Positions 15,756 through 24,981 of a stretch of DNA of 64,000 nucleotides are shown here, one piece after another. The DNA lies in the NCBI GenBank assembly GCA_036746695.1, contig DAIODP010000001.1, forward strand, positions 1,488,001 to 1,552,000. Reading direction: 5' to 3'. How positions within the stretch are numbered: the stretch's first letter is position 1; every line of letters begins with the position of its first letter. Made by a program: the position numbers and the translations under genes. This stretch comes from UBA3006 sp036746695. Lineage in GTDB: Bacteria; Actinomycetota; Acidimicrobiia; Acidimicrobiales; Ilumatobacteraceae. A model generated the notes under the pieces. It ran no database searches, had not been told where the DNA came from, and worked only from the letters and a program-made list of their open reading frames with translations.

Positions 15756-17207
15756 CTAGAGCGCGTTAAACGAAGGGCGGCGGTGCGCCCAAGGCATTGC
15801 AACCTCAAGTTGTGCAGACAGACGCAGCAGCAGATCTTCGCGGCCATACGCACCAACAAGTTGGATACCGATTGGAACACCTTGTGCTGTCCAATGCAAG
15901 GGCAGGCTGATGGCAGGCTGCCCAGATGTATTGAATGCCGCGGTGAACGCGACGAAATCGGCAGCAACTTTCATTGGGCGCATCGGGGACGATTTGTCGT
16001 TTGCAAATTGTCCAACCTTGAGCGGGACACGACTGACCGTTGGCGTGAGCAGGATGTCCCAGCCGTCGGCCCACCACTGCGCAACAGCGCGGCGATATAG
16101 CGATGTAGCGAGAATCGCGGCCGCATACTTAGCAGCAGAAGTTTTCTGCGCGTATTGGGCCATCGTCCAGTTGACGAGTTCGAAGTCGTCTTCATTAACT
16201 TCGCGGCCAAGCATATTTGCTGTTGTCTCACACGCAACTGCCATGTTGGTTCCCCAGATTGCTGTGAAGCGCGGCGGGAACGATTCGTCTTCAAGTGCCT
16301 TCGGCCATGCGGCTTCAACATGATGCCCAAGTTGCTCTAATTGTTTCGCAACAAGGCGCACGCCTTCTGCGCACTCGTCATCGATGGTGCCAGCCAGTGG
16401 GCGATGATCCAGGAAACCAATACGCAACTTGCCAGTAGGGGCGCCAACTTCTTCGGCGTAAGGGCGAGAAGGCGAGGGTGCAATGACGCGGTCTCCAACG
16501 CCGGGCCCATGAGTTGCATCGAGCAATGCGGCGCAGTCGCGCACCGAGCGCGTAACAACGTGTTCGACACCTAAGTTGGTTTCGTCTCGGAACGGCGCCG
16601 ACGTAATTCGGCCCTGGCTTACTTTGAGACCAACGAGACCGCAGCAGGCTGCGGGAATACGAATAGAGCCGCCACCATCGCTGGCGTGCGCTGCAGGAAC
16701 AATGCCCGCCGCAACCGCTGCGGCGCTGCCGCCGCTAGAGCCACCCGAAATTCGGCTGGTGTCCCATGGTGTTCGCGTTGGCCCCCAGGCTTCGGGTTCT
16801 GTGGTTGGCACGCTTCCAAATTCGGGAGAGTTGCCGCGACCCACGATGATAAGGCCTGCATCAATAAATCGCTTCACGTGTTCGGTGGTGTAGTTGGAAA
16901 TGTGATGCGCATTTTTTAGCGCAATGTTTCCATTGGACAACGGTTTGCCTTCCATCGCGGCGTGCAAATCTTTGAGCACAAATGGAACACCACGAAATGG
17001 CATGGTGTTGTCTTCAGGCAGTTGTTGAGCAGCCACGCGAGCATCGTCGAACCATGTGTATGTGAGTGCATTAATGGCGGGGTTGAGTCGCTCTGCTCGC
17101 TCGGCGGCTGCATCAACCAGTTCGACTGGTGAAACCTTGCCTCCACGCACAAGCTCGGCCTGTTCGGTGGCGTCTAGCCACTGCGTGTCATCTGCAATCG
17201 AGCCCAT
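15756..17207 (-). CDS. amidase (amidase-signature family)
   Basis: 483-residue Ser-cisSer-Lys amidase. The catalytic lysine lies in FVLKDLHAA near residue 70-75, the cis-serine in ISGGSSGGSAAAVAAG and the nucleophilic serine in SDGGGSIRIPAACCG. The C-terminal PAISLPLHWTAQGVPIGIQLVG motif is typical of the family. Substrate unknown; GatA is unlikely since no gatB/gatC partners are adjacent. The ATG at 17207 has a GGGGGAAG ribosome site, better than the in-frame TTG at 17225. Confidence 0.9.
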   Translation of the reverse strand: MGSIADDTQWLDATEQAELVRGGKVSPVELVDAAAERAERLNPAINALTYTWFDDARVAAQQLPEDNTMPFRGVPFVLKDLHAAMEGKPLSNGNIALKNAHHISNYTTEHVKRFIDAGLIIVGRGNSPEFGSVPTTEPEAWGPTRTPWDTSRISGGSSGGSAAAVAAGIVPAAHASDGGGSIRIPAACCGLVGLKVSQGRITSAPFRDETNLGVEHVVTRSVRDCAALLDATHGPGVGDRVIAPSPSRPYAEEVGAPTGKLRIGFLDHRPLAGTIDDECAEGVRLVAKQLEQLGHHVEAAWPKALEDESFPPRFTAIWGTNMAVACETTANMLGREVNEDDFELVNWTMAQYAQKTSAAKYAAAILATSLYRRAVAQWWADGWDILLTPTVSRVPLKVGQFANDKSSPMRPMKVAADFVAFTAAFNTSGQPAISLPLHWTAQGVPIGIQLVGAYGREDLLLRLSAQLEVAMPWAHRRPSFNAL

Positions 17208-17250
17208 ACTTCCCCCAATATTCAATCCGTGCCCGCCATCGTTCCTTGAT

Positions 17251-17256
17251 TAGAGT
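17251..17256 (+). promoter_or_regulatory. -10 element of the MFS gene (TAGAGT)
   Basis: TAGAGT lies 9 nt before the GTG at 17266. Confidence 0.4.
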
Positions 17257-17265
17257 GAGGCAACT

Positions 17266-18534
17266 GTGAACGATAAAACCGACAGCACTCAACTTACTGC
17301 GTTTGACGTGCTTCGTTATACGAATGTGCGAAGAATGCTCGGTAGCAGTTTTGCGTTTTATGCAGGGATCATGCTGCAGGTGGCCACATTGGGCAAGCAT
17401 GTGTTCGACAAGACCGGCAGAGTAATCGACATCGGTTGGCTTGGGCTAGCCGAGTTTTTACCAATTGCGCTGTTTGTATTTGTTACGGGAAGTGTTGCTG
17501 ATCGGTATAACCGCAAACATGTCGCCGCAATCGCGTTGTCTGGCGAGTTGCTGTGTGCCCTTGGGCTGGTGTGGTACTCCATCGCCGACCCACAAGCGGT
17601 ATGGCCAATTTTTGTGATCGGTGCATTGTTCGGAACATGCCGCGCGTTTTTGTCGCCTGCAACGCGGCCGATGTACCCAATGGTTGCACCCGATGGTGGA
17701 TTACAACCAGTAATTGCCTTGTCGTCAGGTGTCTGGACGTCGGCCATGATCATTGGGCCCGCAGCATCGGGATTTTTATACAGCGTTCATCCAGCAGTTT
17801 CGTACGGAACGACGGCTGCACTGATCGCGTTCGGTATTGGTGGCATCATGAGGGTGCAGTTTTTGCGGCCACCTATCGTTCGCGATCCAAACGACAAGCC
17901 AACATTTCGCTCGGCAACTGAAGGCCTTCGCTTCATTCGGCGCACACCCATTCTGCTTGCCGCTATTTCTCTCGATCTGTTCGCAGTGTTGTTTGGTGGT
18001 GCGGTTGCGTTGTTGCCCGTAATTGCTGAAGAGCAACTAAATGTTGGTGATGTCGCTTACGGATGGTTGCGCGCAGCAGGCGGAATTGGTGCCGCATCAA
18101 TGGCTGCTTTTTTAGCAATCCGACCACTGCGGCGACATGTAGGAAAGGCGTTACTCGTTGCCGTCGGCATTTTCGGTGCTGGAACCATCGTGCTCGGATC
18201 TACATCGTCGTATGCCGTTGCATTCGTAGCAGTGTTGATCTTGAGCGCCGCCGACATGGTGAGCGTTTTCATTCGATCTTCGATTGTTCCGTTGGTAACG
18301 CCAGATGAAAAACGCGGCCGAGTCTCGGCAGTAGAACATGTGTTCATTGGAGCAACCAACGAGTTGGGTGCGTTCGAATCTGGATTGGCGGCGCAGGCAT
18401 TTGGTGCGCCAGCAACCGTTATCGGCGGCGGCATCGCAACGCTCGGCATCGTTGGCGTGTGGTGGCTGAAATTTCCTGCGCTTCGTAACATCGACCAATT
18501 CAGTGATTTGGAAACTCCCGAAAACCCATCATGA
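17266..18534 (+). CDS. MFS transporter, EntS-like exporter family
   Basis: 422-residue inner-membrane transporter with about 10-12 hydrophobic helices. The loop GSVADRYNRKHV between helices 2 and 3 is the MFS motif A, and helices near SPATRPMYPMVAP match the MFS_3/enterobactin-exporter group. The substrate is not predictable. Its stop overlaps the start of the molybdopterin oxidoreductase (ATGA), so the two are co-translated and perhaps functionally linked. Confidence 0.85.
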   Translation: MNDKTDSTQLTAFDVLRYTNVRRMLGSSFAFYAGIMLQVATLGKHVFDKTGRVIDIGWLGLAEFLPIALFVFVTGSVADRYNRKHVAAIALSGELLCALGLVWYSIADPQAVWPIFVIGALFGTCRAFLSPATRPMYPMVAPDGGLQPVIALSSGVWTSAMIIGPAASGFLYSVHPAVSYGTTAALIAFGIGGIMRVQFLRPPIVRDPNDKPTFRSATEGLRFIRRTPILLAAISLDLFAVLFGGAVALLPVIAEEQLNVGDVAYGWLRAAGGIGAASMAAFLAIRPLRRHVGKALLVAVGIFGAGTIVLGSTSSYAVAFVAVLILSAADMVSVFIRSSIVPLVTPDEKRGRVSAVEHVFIGATNELGAFESGLAAQAFGAPATVIGGGIATLGIVGVWWLKFPALRNIDQFSDLETPENPS

Positions 18535-20513
18535 AAGTGCTCACCGCTTGTCCGCTCGACTGCCCGGATTCGTGTTCGTTGCAAGTGACGGTAGAGATGG
18601 GCCGCATTGTCGACATTGACGCAGCGCCTGTTGACAGTGCGGGCAACATGCTTACCGACGGCTGGATTTGCAAGAAGGTAAAGCATCATGCGCTGCGCGT
18701 GTATTCGCCAGAGCGAATCATGACACCGCTTGTGCGCACTGGCGCAAAAGGAAGCGGCCAGTTTCGTAGCGCAACGTGGGACGAAGTAATTGCATTGATC
18801 GCGCAACAGATTAGAAGCGCGATCGATACGCATGGCACCGACAGCGTGTTGCCATATTTGTATAACTCGTCATCGGCGCGCATCGATAAAAAGCGAGTGA
18901 TGCCTCACCTGTTCGAACGACTTGGCTGCCCAGAAATTGAGCAAACGATTTGTGCAAGCACAAAATCCGAGGCGTGGGAACGAGTATTTGGCGAAATGCT
19001 GTCGTGCGACCCACAAGACATTGAGCACTCGAAGCTTGTGGTGGTGTGGGGCGGTAACCCCAGCGCAAGCAACACCCATCTTGTGCCGATTCTGACCAAG
19101 GCAAAAAAGAATGGCGCACAGATAGTTGTGATCGACCCCCGTGCAACAAGCACTGCAGCCCGTGCGGATGTGCACTTGGCCGTTCGCCCAGGCACCGACG
19201 TGGTTCTTGGTTTTGCGCTTGCTCGCTGGATGCAGCACAACAATCGCATCGATCAAGCGTTTGTCGACAAGCACACTGTTGGCGCAAGCGCATTTTTGGC
19301 AGCCGCCGAAGAATGGACGATGGAGCGGGCGGCCGATGTGTGCGGTGTGGACGCATCCGAAATCGTGCGCTTTGCAGAATTGCTTACGACAATTAAGCCA
19401 GCAATGTTGCGCAGTGGTTGGGGCATGGAGCGCAACCGCAATGGAGGGAGTGCCTACTTGGCTGCATACGCGGTGTGGGCGCTTGCCGGAAACTTTGGTT
19501 CGCTTGGCAGCGGCATTGTTGATTCCACATCGAGCGCGTTTCCCAACAAGGTGACTGTGGAGTGGCCTGCGGGCGTGCCTCGGCCCGAGCGCAAGAAGTT
19601 GAACATGAATCGTGTTGGCAGGGCATTGTGCGGAGACCGTAAAGAATGGCCAGTACAACCGCGGGTACTTGTGATTCAGGGTGCAAACCCAGCCGTCACT
19701 TCTGTCGATCAGGTTGCCATGTTGGAAGGGCTTGCCCGCGAAGACGTGTTCATGGTGTTGCACGAGCAAGTAATGACCGACACCGCTGTGTTCGCCGACG
19801 TTATTTTGCCCGCCACAACCCATTTCGAAATCAACGACGTTGTTGGCTCGTATGGCTCGTTTACCGCGCAGCGCAATGCTCGAGTGATCGAGCCAGTTGG
19901 CCAGTCGCGTAGCAACGGTCAGGTGGGGCAGATGCTTGCAGAGGCGCTTGGTTTTTCTGCCGAAGAGTTTGCTGCAACCGACGAAGCAATAGACGAACTG
20001 ATTGAGCAATCGCTGTGCAATGGCACGCAAGTGAAGCAACCTGGCGAGGTGCGCCAATTTGTGAATACGTTTCCGTCAACAGACGATGGTCGTATGAAGT
20101 TGTGGGGTCCGTTCGGCGCGTTGCAGGGCCCGCGTTTCGTCCCACTTGAAGATGCCAAACACCCGCTGACACTGATTACGCCAGCAACATCATTCACCGT
20201 CAACTCGATGTTTGCCGACACGTTGCCTCCACCGGCCGTGATCAAACTGAACCCGACAGACGCAGAGTTGAGGGGTGTCACCAGTGGCGAAATAGTTCGC
20301 GTGTTTAACGATCGCGCCGAATTGTCAATTGAAGTTGATGTGGACGCAACAATTCGTGTTGGTGTGTGTTCGATACCGAAGGGTTTATGGAGGAGGAGCC
20401 TCAACGGCGGCCTTACTGCAAATGCCTTTGCCCCCGACACCTATTCCGATCTCTCTGATGGCGCATGCTTTAACGACGCGCGAGTGCAAGTGGAGAAACT
20501 TCGCACAAACTAA
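18531..20513 (+). CDS. molybdopterin-dependent oxidoreductase, DMSO-reductase family
   Basis: 660-residue large subunit. The N-terminal CPLDCPDSC with a further Cys at residue 47 (WICKKV) forms a 4Fe-4S site. Following domains bind bis-MGD cofactor: VVVWGGNPSASNTHLVP, VVIDPRATSTA, WGMERNRNGG, VIQGANPAVT, and the C-terminal LTLITPATSFTVNSMF cofactor-capping domain. There is no Tat signal, so a cytoplasmic enzyme is expected. No electron-transfer subunit or molybdenum cofactor gene lies nearby apart from a MoeB-like protein at 60.6 kb. Substrate unknown; formate dehydrogenase and BisC-like enzymes are possible. Confidence 0.85.
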   Translation: MKVLTACPLDCPDSCSLQVTVEMGRIVDIDAAPVDSAGNMLTDGWICKKVKHHALRVYSPERIMTPLVRTGAKGSGQFRSATWDEVIALIAQQIRSAIDTHGTDSVLPYLYNSSSARIDKKRVMPHLFERLGCPEIEQTICASTKSEAWERVFGEMLSCDPQDIEHSKLVVVWGGNPSASNTHLVPILTKAKKNGAQIVVIDPRATSTAARADVHLAVRPGTDVVLGFALARWMQHNNRIDQAFVDKHTVGASAFLAAAEEWTMERAADVCGVDASEIVRFAELLTTIKPAMLRSGWGMERNRNGGSAYLAAYAVWALAGNFGSLGSGIVDSTSSAFPNKVTVEWPAGVPRPERKKLNMNRVGRALCGDRKEWPVQPRVLVIQGANPAVTSVDQVAMLEGLAREDVFMVLHEQVMTDTAVFADVILPATTHFEINDVVGSYGSFTAQRNARVIEPVGQSRSNGQVGQMLAEALGFSAEEFAATDEAIDELIEQSLCNGTQVKQPGEVRQFVNTFPSTDDGRMKLWGPFGALQGPRFVPLEDAKHPLTLITPATSFTVNSMFADTLPPPAVIKLNPTDAELRGVTSGEIVRVFNDRAELSIEVDVDATIRVGVCSIPKGLWRRSLNGGLTANAFAPDTYSDLSDGACFNDARVQVEKLRTN

Positions 20514-20516
20514 TCT
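20511..20516 (+). promoter_or_regulatory. -10 element of mscL (TAATCT)
   Basis: TAATCT overlaps the upstream stop codon and lies 6 nt before the mscL ATG, predicting a leaderless mscL transcript. Confidence 0.55.
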
Positions 20517-20522
20517 CGGTGT

Positions 20523-20933
20523 ATGGCTGAACAAATGAAAAGGCACGGAATCGTTGCAGAGTTCAAGTCGTTTATCAATCGAGGCAGCGTCGTCGACATT
20601 GCTGTTGCCTTCGTCATGGGTGCGGCATTCAAAACGGTGATCGATGCGGTTGCAGGCGACGGCAAGGACAACCAAGGTTTGCTCGGTGGATTGATTGGCG
20701 CAATATTCGGCGGCAATCAACCAAACTTCAACGACAAAGGTGTGACACTGAATGGCAGTTTCGTTCCGGTGGGTTCATTTCTCACGTCGGTACTTAACTT
20801 CTTATTGGTCAGCCTCGTGTTGTTTTTCGTGATTAAGGCATACAGCCGGTTTCGTAAAACGCAGCCCGAGGAGACAACAAACCAACTTTTGGCCTCTATT
20901 CGTGATGAGCTGCGCCAAACGCGTGGTCAATGA
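20523..20933 (+). CDS. mscL: large-conductance mechanosensitive channel
   Basis: 136-residue homopentameric safety valve released under hypo-osmotic stress. Helix TM1 is FKSFINRGSVVDIAVAFVMG with the pore-lining glycine/alanine pattern, followed by a periplasmic loop and TM2 (LTSVLNFLLVSLVLFFVIKA), then a charged cytoplasmic helix at the C-terminus. Length and motifs are those of the family. It begins 9 bp after the molybdoenzyme but has its own -10 hexamer. Confidence 0.95.
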   Translation: MAEQMKRHGIVAEFKSFINRGSVVDIAVAFVMGAAFKTVIDAVAGDGKDNQGLLGGLIGAIFGGNQPNFNDKGVTLNGSFVPVGSFLTSVLNFLLVSLVLFFVIKAYSRFRKTQPEETTNQLLASIRDELRQTRGQ

Positions 20934-20972
20934 CTTGATTTAGGTCGCACCAGCGGGTCTACTTACAGAACA

Positions 20973-21860
20973 ATGTTTCGCCGTCCCCCCACGCGAAGCG
21001 CCCCTCGTCGTCGCGGCGCGTTGCGTTTCACTCTCGCTGCCACAGCATTCTCGGTGGCCCTCTCTGGCTGTGGCGTCATTGATTTCATTACCGGTAACGA
21101 CGGCTACTTGGATGGCGTAGGCCGAATACCTGGCGGCGAGTTCAACAGTTTGGTGTCGTTGCCAGAAGGTGTCGAGATTCAGTTTCCCGAACTGATCGGC
21201 CCGATGATTGGGCCACAGATCGGTGGAAACCGCGTGCTGATGATTGGCGACTCGATCATGGCTTCAACATCCAGCCGTTACGGCAACGAGATGTGCAACA
21301 CGCTGACACCTTTGGGCTGGCAAGTTGCGGTTGAGGCGCAAGCGGGAAGTTTCGTAGATTTTGGTTTGAAGGTACTTGGCCGCAGGCTTGAAGACGGCTG
21401 GGACACGGCCGTCGTGTTTCTAGGAACCAACTTCGATGGAAACCTTGCAAATTACGAAAGTGTTTTGCGCCAAATCTTTGATGCACTTTCGCCAACTCCG
21501 TTTGTTGTTTTGACAACAGCAGAGTTTCGACCGAAACAAATTGAAGTGAACAATGTGATTCTTAACTTGGCAAAAGAATACGAGCACATAACGGTGTTGG
21601 ATTGGGCAAAGATTGCCGCAAACCCTGGGGTCATTGGCCGTGACGGCATTCATCTTTCCGACAACGGCCGTGATGTATTCAGCGTTGCAGTCGCCCGATC
21701 ACTCGAGCTTCCGCCCGTACGTGAAGGCAAGTGCATCGACTCTATGTTTAGAAATGACTCTGCAGTGAAAGATGCAATGCCAAGCGAAGTTGTGGTGGAT
21801 GACACTTCGGTTCCTGCTGTCGACCCAGCATCAGGCGAGGCTTCAACAACACTTCCGTAG
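20973..21860 (+). CDS. secreted SGNH/GDSL-type hydrolase lipoprotein
   Basis: 295 residues. An arginine-rich N-terminus and hydrophobic helix end in a lipobox-like LSGC (residues 30-33), so it is probably an anchored lipoprotein. The hydrolase core has block I as VLMIGDSIMA, GTNFDGN resembling block III, and a C-terminal catalytic DGIHLSDNG (Asp-x-x-His). Relatives deacylate or acylate cell-wall polymers. A low-complexity acidic, Thr/Pro-rich tail follows the domain. An alternative is a sugar O-acetyltransferase accessory domain. Confidence 0.75.
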   Translation: MFRRPPTRSAPRRRGALRFTLAATAFSVALSGCGVIDFITGNDGYLDGVGRIPGGEFNSLVSLPEGVEIQFPELIGPMIGPQIGGNRVLMIGDSIMASTSSRYGNEMCNTLTPLGWQVAVEAQAGSFVDFGLKVLGRRLEDGWDTAVVFLGTNFDGNLANYESVLRQIFDALSPTPFVVLTTAEFRPKQIEVNNVILNLAKEYEHITVLDWAKIAANPGVIGRDGIHLSDNGRDVFSVAVARSLELPPVREGKCIDSMFRNDSAVKDAMPSEVVVDDTSVPAVDPASGEASTTLP

Positions 21861-21871
21861 TGATTGGCAAG

Positions 21872-21877
21872 TAGGTT
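21872..21877 (+). promoter_or_regulatory. -10 element of the LLM oxidoreductase gene (TAGGTT)
   Basis: TAGGTT lies 6 nt before the ATG at 21884. Confidence 0.5.
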
Positions 21878-21883
21878 GATGCG

Positions 21884-22804
21884 ATGACAAATCGCATGAA
21901 GATCGGCATTTTTGGTTCGCAAAACGACAGCACCGTTGACGGTGTGGTGGCAGAGGCGAAAAGGGCAGAGGCTGACGGCTTCGCGTCGTATTGGCAGTCG
22001 CAGATTTTTGGCCTCGACGCACTCAGCACGTTGAGTGTTGTGGGCCGTGAAGTACCTCGCATCGAACTTGGAACAAGCGTGATCCCTACCTATCCGCGCC
22101 ATCCAATGATGCTTGCGCAGCAGGCACTCACCACCAACCAGGCAAGCGGCGGGCGCCTGTGCCTGGGCATTGGCCTGAGCCATCAAGTGGTGATTGAAGG
22201 AATGCTCAACATGTCATTCGACAAACCAGTTCGACATATGAAGGAGTATCTCTCCATTTTGATGCCGCTCATTCACGACAGGAAAGTGTCGTTTGCTGGC
22301 GAGACCCTCACGACCCACGCCGAACTCACCATCAACAAGGCGCAAAGTTGCGACGTTGTGGTTGCGGCTCTTGGGCCACAGATGCTCAAGTTGGCTGCGG
22401 CAATGACACAGGGAACACTCACGTGGTGCACAGGCCCAGAAACCTTGCGTACGCTCACTGTTCCAACCATCAATGCTGCTGCCGAGCAACTTGGCAAGCC
22501 GAAGCCACGCGTAATCGCGGCCTTGCCGGTGTGTGTAACGAAAGATGTTGATGGCGCCCGTGCCCGCGCTGCACAAGTATTTGCCGTGTACGGGCAGTTG
22601 CCTAGCTACCGAGCCATGTTGGACCATGAAGGCGCAGCCGGCCCAGCCGACGTTGCAATCATTGGTTCGGCCAGCGAAGTCTTCGACAGAGTTGCAGCGC
22701 TGCAAGAAATTGGTGTAACCGACTTTGGCGGCGTCGAGTTCGGTGGAACGCCAGACGAACTGCACGACACCCGCGAGATGTTGAAGAGTTTGTTGAAGCG
22801 TTAG
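21884..22804 (+). CDS. luciferase-like (LLM) F420-dependent oxidoreductase
   Basis: 306-residue TIM-barrel oxidoreductase of the bacterial luciferase-like group. Motifs include AEADGFASYWQSQIFGLDAL, ELGTSVIPTYPRHPMMLAQQA, GRLCLGIGLSHQ and the C-terminal GVTDFGGVEFGG. In actinobacteria most such proteins use reduced F420; the cofC gene at 55.8 kb shows that F420 is probably made here. The substrate is unknown. It ends one base before the convergent fumarase gene. Confidence 0.82.
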   Translation: MTNRMKIGIFGSQNDSTVDGVVAEAKRAEADGFASYWQSQIFGLDALSTLSVVGREVPRIELGTSVIPTYPRHPMMLAQQALTTNQASGGRLCLGIGLSHQVVIEGMLNMSFDKPVRHMKEYLSILMPLIHDRKVSFAGETLTTHAELTINKAQSCDVVVAALGPQMLKLAAAMTQGTLTWCTGPETLRTLTVPTINAAAEQLGKPKPRVIAALPVCVTKDVDGARARAAQVFAVYGQLPSYRAMLDHEGAAGPADVAIIGSASEVFDRVAALQEIGVTDFGGVEFGGTPDELHDTREMLKSLLKR

Positions 22805-24457
22805 TTAGCGAACGTTGATAGCAACGCCAGGCGTTGCATTGATTGCATCAAAGAAGTCGTTGCCTTTGTCGTCGACCACGATGAATGCAGGGAAGTTCTG
22901 TACTTCAATTTTCCATACGGCTTCCATGCCGAGCTCGGCGTATTCCAGCACTTCAACTTTGGTGATGCAGTCTTGCGCCAAGCGCGCGGCGGGGCCGCCA
23001 ATGGAGCCGAGGTAGAAACCGCCATATGTTTTGCAGGCGTCGGTTACTTGTCGCGAGCGGTTTCCTTTGGCCAACATCACGAAGCTTCCGCCGGCAGCCT
23101 GAAACTCGCCAACATACGAATCCATTCGGCCGGCCGTGGTGGGGCCAAACGAACCAGACGCAAAACCTTCCGGTGTTTTTGCAGGGCCCGCGTAATAGAC
23201 GCAGTGATCTTTCATGTATTGCGGCAGGCCCTTGCCACTGTCGAGACGCTCTTTCAGCTTGGCGTGCGCAATGTCGCGAGCAACCACCATTGGTCCTGTC
23301 AACATCACACGTGTTTTCACGGGATATTTGGAAAGCGTGTCGCGAATTTCCGACATTGGTTTATTCAGGTCGATGGAAACAACTTCGCTTGCCAGTTGGT
23401 CTTCAGTAATTTCGGGCAAGAAGCGCGCTGGGTCGGTTTCTAAAACCTCTAGGAAGATGCCCTTCTCGGTGATCTTGCCAAGCGCCTGACGGTCGGCACT
23501 GCAACTTACGGCCATAGCAACGGGGCAGCTTGCGCCGTGGCGGGGTAGGCGAACGACGCGAACGTCGTGACAGAAGTATTTGCCGCCAAACTGCGCGCCG
23601 ATGCCGGTTTGCTGCGCAAGTTGGAGCACCTTTGCTTCTAAATCGATATCGCGAAACGCGTGCCCAGTTGCGCTGCCACTTGTGGGAAGCGAGTCGAGGT
23701 ATTTGGTGCTAGCGAGTTTTGCTGTTTCTACCGCAAACTCGGCCGAGGTTCCGCCGATAACAACGGCCAAGTGATACGGCGGGCACGCCGCGGTGCCGAG
23801 TGTTTTCATTTTGTCAAATAGCCAAGGCAACAAGGTTTTTTCGTTAAGCAAAGCCTTTGTTTCTTGAAACAGGTAACTCTTGTTTGCCGAGCCGCCACCT
23901 TTGGCAATGAACAGAAACTTGTATTCGTTGCCCGACACAGCAGAGATTTTGATTTCTGCCGGCAAGTTGTTGTCGGTATTGACTTCTTCGAACATGGAAA
24001 GCGGCGCAAGTTGGCTGTAGCGCAAGTTGCTGGTTTGGTACGTGTTGTAGATACCGCGCGAGATTGCTTCGTCATCGGCGCCACCAGTGAAAACAAACTG
24101 GCCCTTCTTGGCCTTCACAATTGCGGTGCCCGTGTCTTGACACATTGGCAACACGCCGCCCGCTGCGATGCTTGCGTTCTTCAGCAGATCGAGCGCAACG
24201 AATCTGTCGTTATCGCTGGCCTCTGGGTCGGCCAAAATGTTTGCGAGTTGTTGCAGGTGGCTGGCGCGAAGCAGGTGCGCAATGTCGCGCATTGCATGTT
24301 CTGTCAGCGTTGTAATCGCCGATGGCTCGACTTTAAGAAACGTTCCCTCGCTGGTGGAAAAAGTGGAGACTCCCTCGGTGGAGATCAGTCGGTATTCAGT
24401 GGTATCGGGCCCGAGCGGAAGCAATTCGCTATAGGCGAATGGCGCGTCGGCGGTCAT
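22805..24457 (-). CDS. fumA: class I fumarate hydratase (iron-sulfur)
   Basis: 550-residue oxygen-sensitive fumarase interconverting fumarate and malate. Three conserved cysteines expected to bind the 4Fe-4S cluster lie in LPMCQDTGTA, AACPPYHLAV and HGASCPVAMA. The C-terminal beta domain contains TGPMVVARDIAHAK, YYAGPAKTPEGFASGSFGPTTAGRMD and GGPAARLAQDC. The family ATG at 24457 is preferred over an upstream extension to 24577, which has no similarity and lies inside the neighbouring gene. It overlaps that upstream gene as ATGA. It could belong with the C4/C5-dicarboxylate genes at 25.8-30.8 kb. Confidence 0.94.
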   Translation of the reverse strand: MTADAPFAYSELLPLGPDTTEYRLISTEGVSTFSTSEGTFLKVEPSAITTLTEHAMRDIAHLLRASHLQQLANILADPEASDNDRFVALDLLKNASIAAGGVLPMCQDTGTAIVKAKKGQFVFTGGADDEAISRGIYNTYQTSNLRYSQLAPLSMFEEVNTDNNLPAEIKISAVSGNEYKFLFIAKGGGSANKSYLFQETKALLNEKTLLPWLFDKMKTLGTAACPPYHLAVVIGGTSAEFAVETAKLASTKYLDSLPTSGSATGHAFRDIDLEAKVLQLAQQTGIGAQFGGKYFCHDVRVVRLPRHGASCPVAMAVSCSADRQALGKITEKGIFLEVLETDPARFLPEITEDQLASEVVSIDLNKPMSEIRDTLSKYPVKTRVMLTGPMVVARDIAHAKLKERLDSGKGLPQYMKDHCVYYAGPAKTPEGFASGSFGPTTAGRMDSYVGEFQAAGGSFVMLAKGNRSRQVTDACKTYGGFYLGSIGGPAARLAQDCITKVEVLEYAELGMEAVWKIEVQNFPAFIVVDDKGNDFFDAINATPGVAINVR

Positions 24458-24942
24458 GCCAGTGCTGGCGTGCCCTTGAATGCACCCGGGTCGCCGGCTT
24501 GAGGAATGAGTGGTTTTGACCACGCAACTGTTTCGGCGATGGTGTTTGCAACTTCGCGCCACGCTGCTGGGTTCCAACCTTCTGCTGCGGCCGGTACTGT
24601 GCCGTCGCTGCGAAGAAACACAAACGCTGGCAATTCGGCGAGCCCAAGTTGTTTAACAACAACTCGTTCCGGGTCGGTGAAAGTGAGGAACTCGGTTGCA
24701 AGTGGTCCAAGAAATTGTTTTGCTTCGGCAGGTGTTGCCGTGACGATGAAGTTGACTCGCGCGGCAGAGTCGGCAAATTGATGCATGATGCGCGACGCAG
24801 TCTTCAAGATCCACGAGCTTTCGTTGGTGTACGGGTCGATCACCACGGACGCCAAGTGAAAAGTGGTGATCCATTCACGAATCGGGCGGGCGTCGCCAAT
24901 GAGGGGGGTGAGCTGGGTGTCGAGGGAAGGTGCGTTTGCCAC
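24454..24942 (-). CDS. thioredoxin-fold-like protein coupled to fumarase
   Basis: 162 residues from GTG. No named family is recognised. The C-terminal half (VVKQLGLAELPAFVFLRSDGTVPAAAEGWNPAAW) has the cis-proline and strand pattern of thioredoxins, but there is no CxxC. The N-terminal half contains HLASVVIDPYTNESSWIL. The stop overlaps the fumarase start codon, so the two are translationally coupled; a role tied to fumarase is conceivable but unproven. A TACGGT hexamer 8 nt upstream marks the start; extending to 24999 would run through the divergent gene's promoter. Confidence 0.6.
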   Translation of the reverse strand: MANAPSLDTQLTPLIGDARPIREWITTFHLASVVIDPYTNESSWILKTASRIMHQFADSAARVNFIVTATPAEAKQFLGPLATEFLTFTDPERVVVKQLGLAELPAFVFLRSDGTVPAAAEGWNPAAWREVANTIAETVAWSKPLIPQAGDPGAFKGTPALA

Positions 24943-24950
24943 AGCAAGTG

Positions 24951-24956
24951 ACCGTA
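24951..24956 (-). promoter_or_regulatory. -10 element of the thioredoxin-like/fumarase operon (TACGGT)
   Basis: Minus-strand TACGGT 8 nt before the GTG at 24942, back to back with the divergent TAGCGT. Confidence 0.5.
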
Positions 24957-24968
24957 GCAAGCCGGCAC

Positions 24969-24974
24969 TAGCGT
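24969..24974 (+). promoter_or_regulatory. -10 element of the eIF-2B-like gene (TAGCGT)
   Basis: TAGCGT 7 nt before the ATG at 24982; only 39 bp separate the two divergent start codons. Confidence 0.55.
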
Positions 24975-24981
24975 TTCCGAT

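Noticed and set aside
18870..20057. 395-codon open frame on the minus strand
   Set aside because: Lies fully inside the molybdopterin oxidoreductase gene and lacks recognisable domains.
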